From Bacteroidales bacterium (GTDB taxonomy: Bacteria > Bacteroidota > Bacteroidia > Bacteroidales > UBA932), in NCBI GenBank assembly GCA_017631875.1, contig JAGBSL010000032.1:1-24974 (forward strand): 24,974 bases of DNA, given 5' to 3'. The first letter of the stretch is position 1; the number at the start of each line of letters is the position of its first letter. Positions 22,269-24,974 of this stretch are shown piece by piece. Position numbers and translations under genes: made by a program. The notes under the pieces were generated by a model. That model was not told the DNA's origin and searched no databases. It saw only the letters and a program-made list of their open reading frames with translations.

Positions 22269-22353
22269 ATTTCTCCACTCGCTTCGCTCGGTCGAAATGA
22301 CAGAGGGGACAAGGGTCGAAATGACAAAGGGAACAACGGTCGCAATGACGTAT
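22267..22353 (+). repeat. Palindromic repeat, family 3, copy C, with tandem 24-base units
   Basis: It begins with the AG of the flavoprotein stop TAG and continues as in copy A, then runs into units beginning GGTCG at 22290, 22314 and 22338, the third partial and diverged. It fills the whole gap between the convergent stops of the flavoprotein (22268) and mnmA (22353). Confidence 0.88.
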
Positions 22354-23786
22354 CAAATAACTCCCGAACCGAGCATTTCTACTGAAGTATCCTTGGCACG
22401 TGTTGCCAGGGATTCTTCGACTGGTGCATACCATACCGCGAACTGGCCTGGGGTGATGCCTCGCTGAGGTGTGTCGAAAAGGATGTACAGGCCGTTTTCA
22501 CGCATGATCAGCGTTGCATCCTGGAGAGGCTGACGATAGCGGATGCGGACGCGGTAGCGGCGGATTTCGCCGACAGCCATGCGCAGGTCCTCACGGATCC
22601 AGTGGATCTCGGAAGGAGCCACTCTCAGGCAGCTGCGTGAAAGCCCCTTGTGGGTATGACCTTCGCCTACATATATTATATTGGAAGGGATATCCGTCTC
22701 AATGACGAACAGCGAGTCCTTGTGTCCACCCACATTCAGTCCCTTTCTCTGGCCGATCGTGTAGAACTGCGCTCCATCGTGCTTTCCGACGATCTTTCCG
22801 AACGGATTTTCCTTGTATCGGGTCTTCTTGATGTGCTTTCGGCCGCTGCGGTATGTCTCTGTCTGGAACTTGATATCGTATGTATTAGGCTGTGAGAGCC
22901 TCATCAGGTCTTCATCTGAAAGACCGGCAATCTTGTCCATATCGAAAGGACACTCCCCTTCCGCTGCCGGAACAGCCTTATCCTCCGATACGTAATCCGT
23001 AATCATCTTTACTTCTGACGCATCATCCTTGAGGACAGATTCCAATGTTACCTTAATGAAGTTATACTGCTCGTTATCAGTATAATATACATCATAGACC
23101 TCAACAATATCGCCTTCGCACGGCTTGAGCTTCTGCTGCAGGAAGGTCGGAAGATCGACCTTTCCGACAAAGCATATACCCTGGGAGTCCTTCTTGTCTG
23201 CAGACGGAAGGTCTGCCTCATGAGCAAGTCTGCGTACTTCCGGCTTCTCTATGTCTCCGATCGGAAAAAGCGCCTGCGAGAGCTGCTCCTGGGTCAGCTG
23301 GCAGAGGAAGTAGCTCTGGTCCTTGTTGGGGTCTGCTCCGGCCAGGATACGATGGACCTGTCCGTCCGGGCCTTCGAATGTTTCCTTTCTGCAGTAATGA
23401 CCCGTAGCCACATAATCGGCACCGAGCTTCTTGGCACATTTGAGGAAGGCATCAAACTTTATCTCTCTGTTGCAGAGTACGTCTGGATTTGGCGTGCGGC
23501 CCTTTTCGTATTCATCGAACATATAGTCCACTACCCTCTTCCTGTACTCCGCACTGAGATCTACAAAATAGAACGGGATACCTATCTTACGGGCAACAAG
23601 CTCTGCGACGAAGCGGTCCTCCTCCCACTCGCAGTCGCCGTGGAGAGTTGTGGAGGCGTCGTGCCAGTTCTGCATGAAAAGGGCAAAGACATCGTAACCC
23701 TGCTGCTTGAGCACAAGCGCCGCAACGCTGGAGTCAACTCCTCCGGAAAGACCGATACAAACCTTTATATTGCCGTTATCTGCCAT
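22353..23786 (-). CDS. mnmA: tRNA-specific 2-thiouridylase MnmA with a large internal insertion
   Basis: Cytoplasmic enzyme that activates U34 of Lys, Glu and Gln tRNAs with ATP and transfers sulfur to give 2-thiouridine. The 477 residues include the PP-loop SGGVDSS (14-20), catalytic C105 (NPDVLCNREIKF) and C205 (DSQGICFVGK), and the distal GKHDGAQFYTIGQRKGLNVGG (about 344-364). Usual MnmA proteins have about 350-370 residues. The excess is a roughly 110-residue stretch, about 230-340, placed where GDIV is normally followed within a few residues by G-x-HDG. It is not low complexity and contains LSDEDLMRLSQPNTYDIKFQTETYRSGRKHIKK. Both catalytic cysteines lie outside it. The gene is divergent from cdd with overlapping promoters. 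Confidence 0.94.
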   Translation of the reverse strand: MADNGNIKVCIGLSGGVDSSVAALVLKQQGYDVFALFMQNWHDASTTLHGDCEWEEDRFVAELVARKIGIPFYFVDLSAEYRKRVVDYMFDEYEKGRTPNPDVLCNREIKFDAFLKCAKKLGADYVATGHYCRKETFEGPDGQVHRILAGADPNKDQSYFLCQLTQEQLSQALFPIGDIEKPEVRRLAHEADLPSADKKDSQGICFVGKVDLPTFLQQKLKPCEGDIVEVYDVYYTDNEQYNFIKVTLESVLKDDASEVKMITDYVSEDKAVPAAEGECPFDMDKIAGLSDEDLMRLSQPNTYDIKFQTETYRSGRKHIKKTRYKENPFGKIVGKHDGAQFYTIGQRKGLNVGGHKDSLFVIETDIPSNIIYVGEGHTHKGLSRSCLRVAPSEIHWIREDLRMAVGEIRRYRVRIRYRQPLQDATLIMRENGLYILFDTPQRGITPGQFAVWYAPVEESLATRAKDTSVEMLGSGVI

Positions 23787-23814
23787 AAAACAGGTGTTTT
23801 TAAATAAAAAGCAT

Positions 23815-23822
23815 TATATTTG
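23815..23822 (+). promoter_or_regulatory. -7 element for cdd
   Basis: TATATTTG, an exact TAnnTTTG match, 33 bases before the cdd ATG. The upstream -33 position has only GTG/TTT, so the call rests on the -7 box and its position. Confidence 0.5.
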
Positions 23823-23831
23823 TAGACTGTG

Positions 23832-23862
23832 CAAAGATAACTTAAATAAGCAGTTATGACAA
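23832..23862 (-). promoter_or_regulatory. Bacteroidota-type promoter for mnmA
   Basis: On the - strand TTG (23862-23860), a 20-base spacer and TATCTTTG (23839-23832), an exact -7 match. Its -33 element lies inside the first codons of cdd, so the two divergent promoters overlap and may compete. Confidence 0.6.
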
Positions 23863-24329
23863 GTAAAGAGATAAAAATCGCTTATACTGAGTACGCGTCG
23901 CTGGAAGAGCTCGAGCCGAAGGACAAGGAACTTGCTCAGGCGGCGATAGATGCGACGGCTCAGGCTTATGCACCATATTCCAAGTTCAACGTAGGAGCGG
24001 CAGTGCTTTTCGAGGACGGAGTGATCGTCAAGGGATCCAATCAGGAGAACGCGGCATATCCTTCGGGATTGTGCGCTGAAAGAACCGCCCTCTTCTATGC
24101 CAGCGCAAGCAGGCCGGACAAGCCGATGACGGCAATAGCGATTGCTGCAAGCCAGAATGGAGAGTTGCTTGAGACGCCTGTCACCCCGTGCGGCGCATGC
24201 CGTCAGGTAATGGCGCAGTACCAGCTCAAGAGCGGACTTCCGATGATGGTACTTCTCATAGGAGCCCACAGCATACTGAAATTCGAGAGAATAGACGACC
24301 TGCTGCCGTTTATTTTTGATAGCATTTAA
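23856..24329 (+). CDS. cdd: Cytidine deaminase
   Basis: Zinc enzyme of pyrimidine salvage that deaminates cytidine and deoxycytidine to uridine and deoxyuridine. The 157 residues contain the homotetrameric-type signature: YAPYSKFNVGAAVL (about 38-51), the zinc ligand C73 with catalytic E75 in GLCAERTALF, and zinc ligands C112 and C115 in PCGACRQVMAQY. The length fits the short tetrameric class. The start at 23856 follows a -7 box. It is followed by a separate SRP RNA gene with its own promoter. Its start region overlaps the mnmA promoter on the opposite strand. Confidence 0.96.
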   Translation: MTSKEIKIAYTEYASLEELEPKDKELAQAAIDATAQAYAPYSKFNVGAAVLFEDGVIVKGSNQENAAYPSGLCAERTALFYASASRPDKPMTAIAIAASQNGELLETPVTPCGACRQVMAQYQLKSGLPMMVLLIGAHSILKFERIDDLLPFIFDSI

Positions 24330-24336
24330 ATATTTT

Positions 24337-24366
24337 TTGTCAGTTTGCAAAATTTGCCTAATTTTG
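24337..24366 (+). promoter_or_regulatory. Bacteroidota-type promoter of the SRP RNA gene
   Basis: TTG (24337-24339), a 19-base spacer and TAATTTTG (24359-24366), an exact match to TAnnTTTG. The predicted transcript start, about six bases downstream, coincides with the 5' end of the RNA at 24372. Confidence 0.75.
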
Positions 24367-24371
24367 CAAAC

Positions 24372-24468
24372 GGGTAAGTCTTACACGACCAGCTCCCTCC
24401 GAATTCCCCCAGGACTTGACCGTAGCAAGGGTAGGAGGTCGTAGCGGTGCGATGTAATCAGCTTACCC
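24372..24468 (+). ncRNA. ffs: Signal recognition particle RNA (small bacterial type)
   Basis: A 97-base RNA whose ends pair (GGGTAAG 24372-24378 with CTTACCC 24462-24468), followed by eight T as terminator. The apical domain has the SRP symmetric loop CAGG (24410-24413) opposite AGCA (24424-24427). Between them lie ACT, the tetraloop TGAC (24417-24420) and CGT. Below the loop, CCC pairs with GGG and CTCC with GGAG. The tetraloop is of the URRC class rather than the common GGAA; to my knowledge URRC loops also occur in SRP RNAs. The RNA binds Ffh to target nascent membrane proteins. Confidence 0.85.
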
Positions 24469-24500
24469 TTTTTTTTGTGCATATTCGTAAAAAATATAAA

Positions 24501-24974
24501 ATGAAGAAGATACTCTCATTGCTTATCATTGCAGCGCTGACACTCGGCTGCGAAGTCGACAAATATCCGGGCGCAGACGAATTCGCCCCAGGACAGGGCA
24601 ACGGGCAGAAGCCAGGCACCGAGAATCCTGAGGGCCCCGGACAGGAAAATCCTGAGGATCCGAACAATCCGGGAGGTGAAGACCCTGAGACACCTGTCGA
24701 TCCTAATCCTGATCAGCCTGTAGACCCTAATCCTGACCAGCCGGATGATCCGACAGGAGGATGGAACTATGCTCATGTCACCACGAGCATGATCGGCCAC
24801 GTAGGCCTTTCATATATCTGGGATGAGAGCGTAATTCCGGAGATCACCATCAAGATGACAAAGGACGAGTGGAACAAATTCCTTAAGGCATACGACCAGA
24901 ACTCGAACAACAAGGATTATTTCTATTGCGACATCACATATAAGAAGGGCAGCGATGTAACCACAGTCGAGGAT
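24501..24974 (+). CDS. CotH-kinase-like surface lipoprotein (partial, runs off the window)
   Basis: 158 codons are present without a stop. The signal peptide MKKILSLLIIAALTLGC has its lipidated cysteine at C17. A long Pro/Asp/Asn/Glu/Gly-rich linker follows (about 22-75), with repeated NPDQPVDPNPDQP-type units, suggesting a flexible stalk. From about residue 100 the sequence SVIPEITIKMTKDEWNKFLKAYDQNSNNKDYFYCDITYKKG matches the start of CotH-type proteins in Bacteroidota lipoproteins, by recall of the family. The CotH kinase core lies beyond the window, so the assignment is provisional. It follows the SRP RNA terminator by 24 bases; a separate promoter was not found. Confidence 0.75.
   Translation, partial: MKKILSLLIIAALTLGCEVDKYPGADEFAPGQGNGQKPGTENPEGPGQENPEDPNNPGGEDPETPVDPNPDQPVDPNPDQPDDPTGGWNYAHVTTSMIGHVGLSYIWDESVIPEITIKMTKDEWNKFLKAYDQNSNNKDYFYCDITYKKGSDVTTVED

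Noticed and set aside
22267..22353. Possible CRISPR array from the repeated GGTCG units
   Set aside because: The units are directly adjacent 24-base tandem copies without unique spacers, and no cas gene is present.

Overview
The window looks like a chromosomal segment of a member of the order Bacteroidales (phylum Bacteroidota), probably an uncultured gut-type lineage. The grounds are several -7 boxes of the Bacteroidota form TAnnTTTG (for example TAAATTTG, TAATTTTG and TATCTTTG), a 286-residue primary sigma factor without the long N-terminal region of proteobacterial RpoD, short lipoprotein signal peptides, and a fimbrillin-like lipoprotein and a CotH-like lipoprotein of types common in this order. 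The genus cannot be fixed from the sequence alone.

Layout. 1-2340 (+): tail of a probable glycosyltransferase, dihydroorotase and an EamA-type transporter, ending in a 21-bp hairpin that faces the convergent tex gene. 2421-6816 (-): Tex, a ClC channel/antiporter with CBS domains, and a small acidic-tailed protein. 6920-13345 (-): a same-strand run of degP/htrA, rpoD, argS, a small beta-barrel-like secreted protein and a YgiQ-type radical SAM protein. 13465-16167 (+): dnaN, a DnaQ-type exonuclease and an unrecognised 189-residue protein. 16207-17971: a metal/cobalamin-type binding lipoprotein (-) divergent from a lipoprotein thioredoxin (+). 17972-20640 is visibly richer in A+T and carries a fimbrillin-like lipoprotein preceded by a 44-residue peptide gene, plus unusual dyads. 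20642-24974: tRNA-Thr(CGT), a HI0933/BaiN-type flavoprotein, mnmA with a large insertion, cytidine deaminase, SRP RNA, and the start of a CotH-like lipoprotein.

Most genes are housekeeping: pyrimidine synthesis and salvage (pyrC, cdd), replication (dnaN, DnaQ-like), translation (argS, mnmA, tRNA, SRP RNA), transcription (rpoD, tex) and envelope quality control (degP).

The most unusual signal is a set of short palindromic repeats that fill several intergenic gaps. One family has two copies inside the BaiN-type gene, at 21292 and 21536, both open in the gene's frame but read in different phases of the repeat. A third copy starts within that gene's stop codon and fills the gap to mnmA. This resembles the protein-invading Rickettsia palindromic elements. 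Other structured repeats lie at tex/EamA, tex/ClC, rpoD/argS, dnaN/exonuclease and upstream of the thioredoxin gene.
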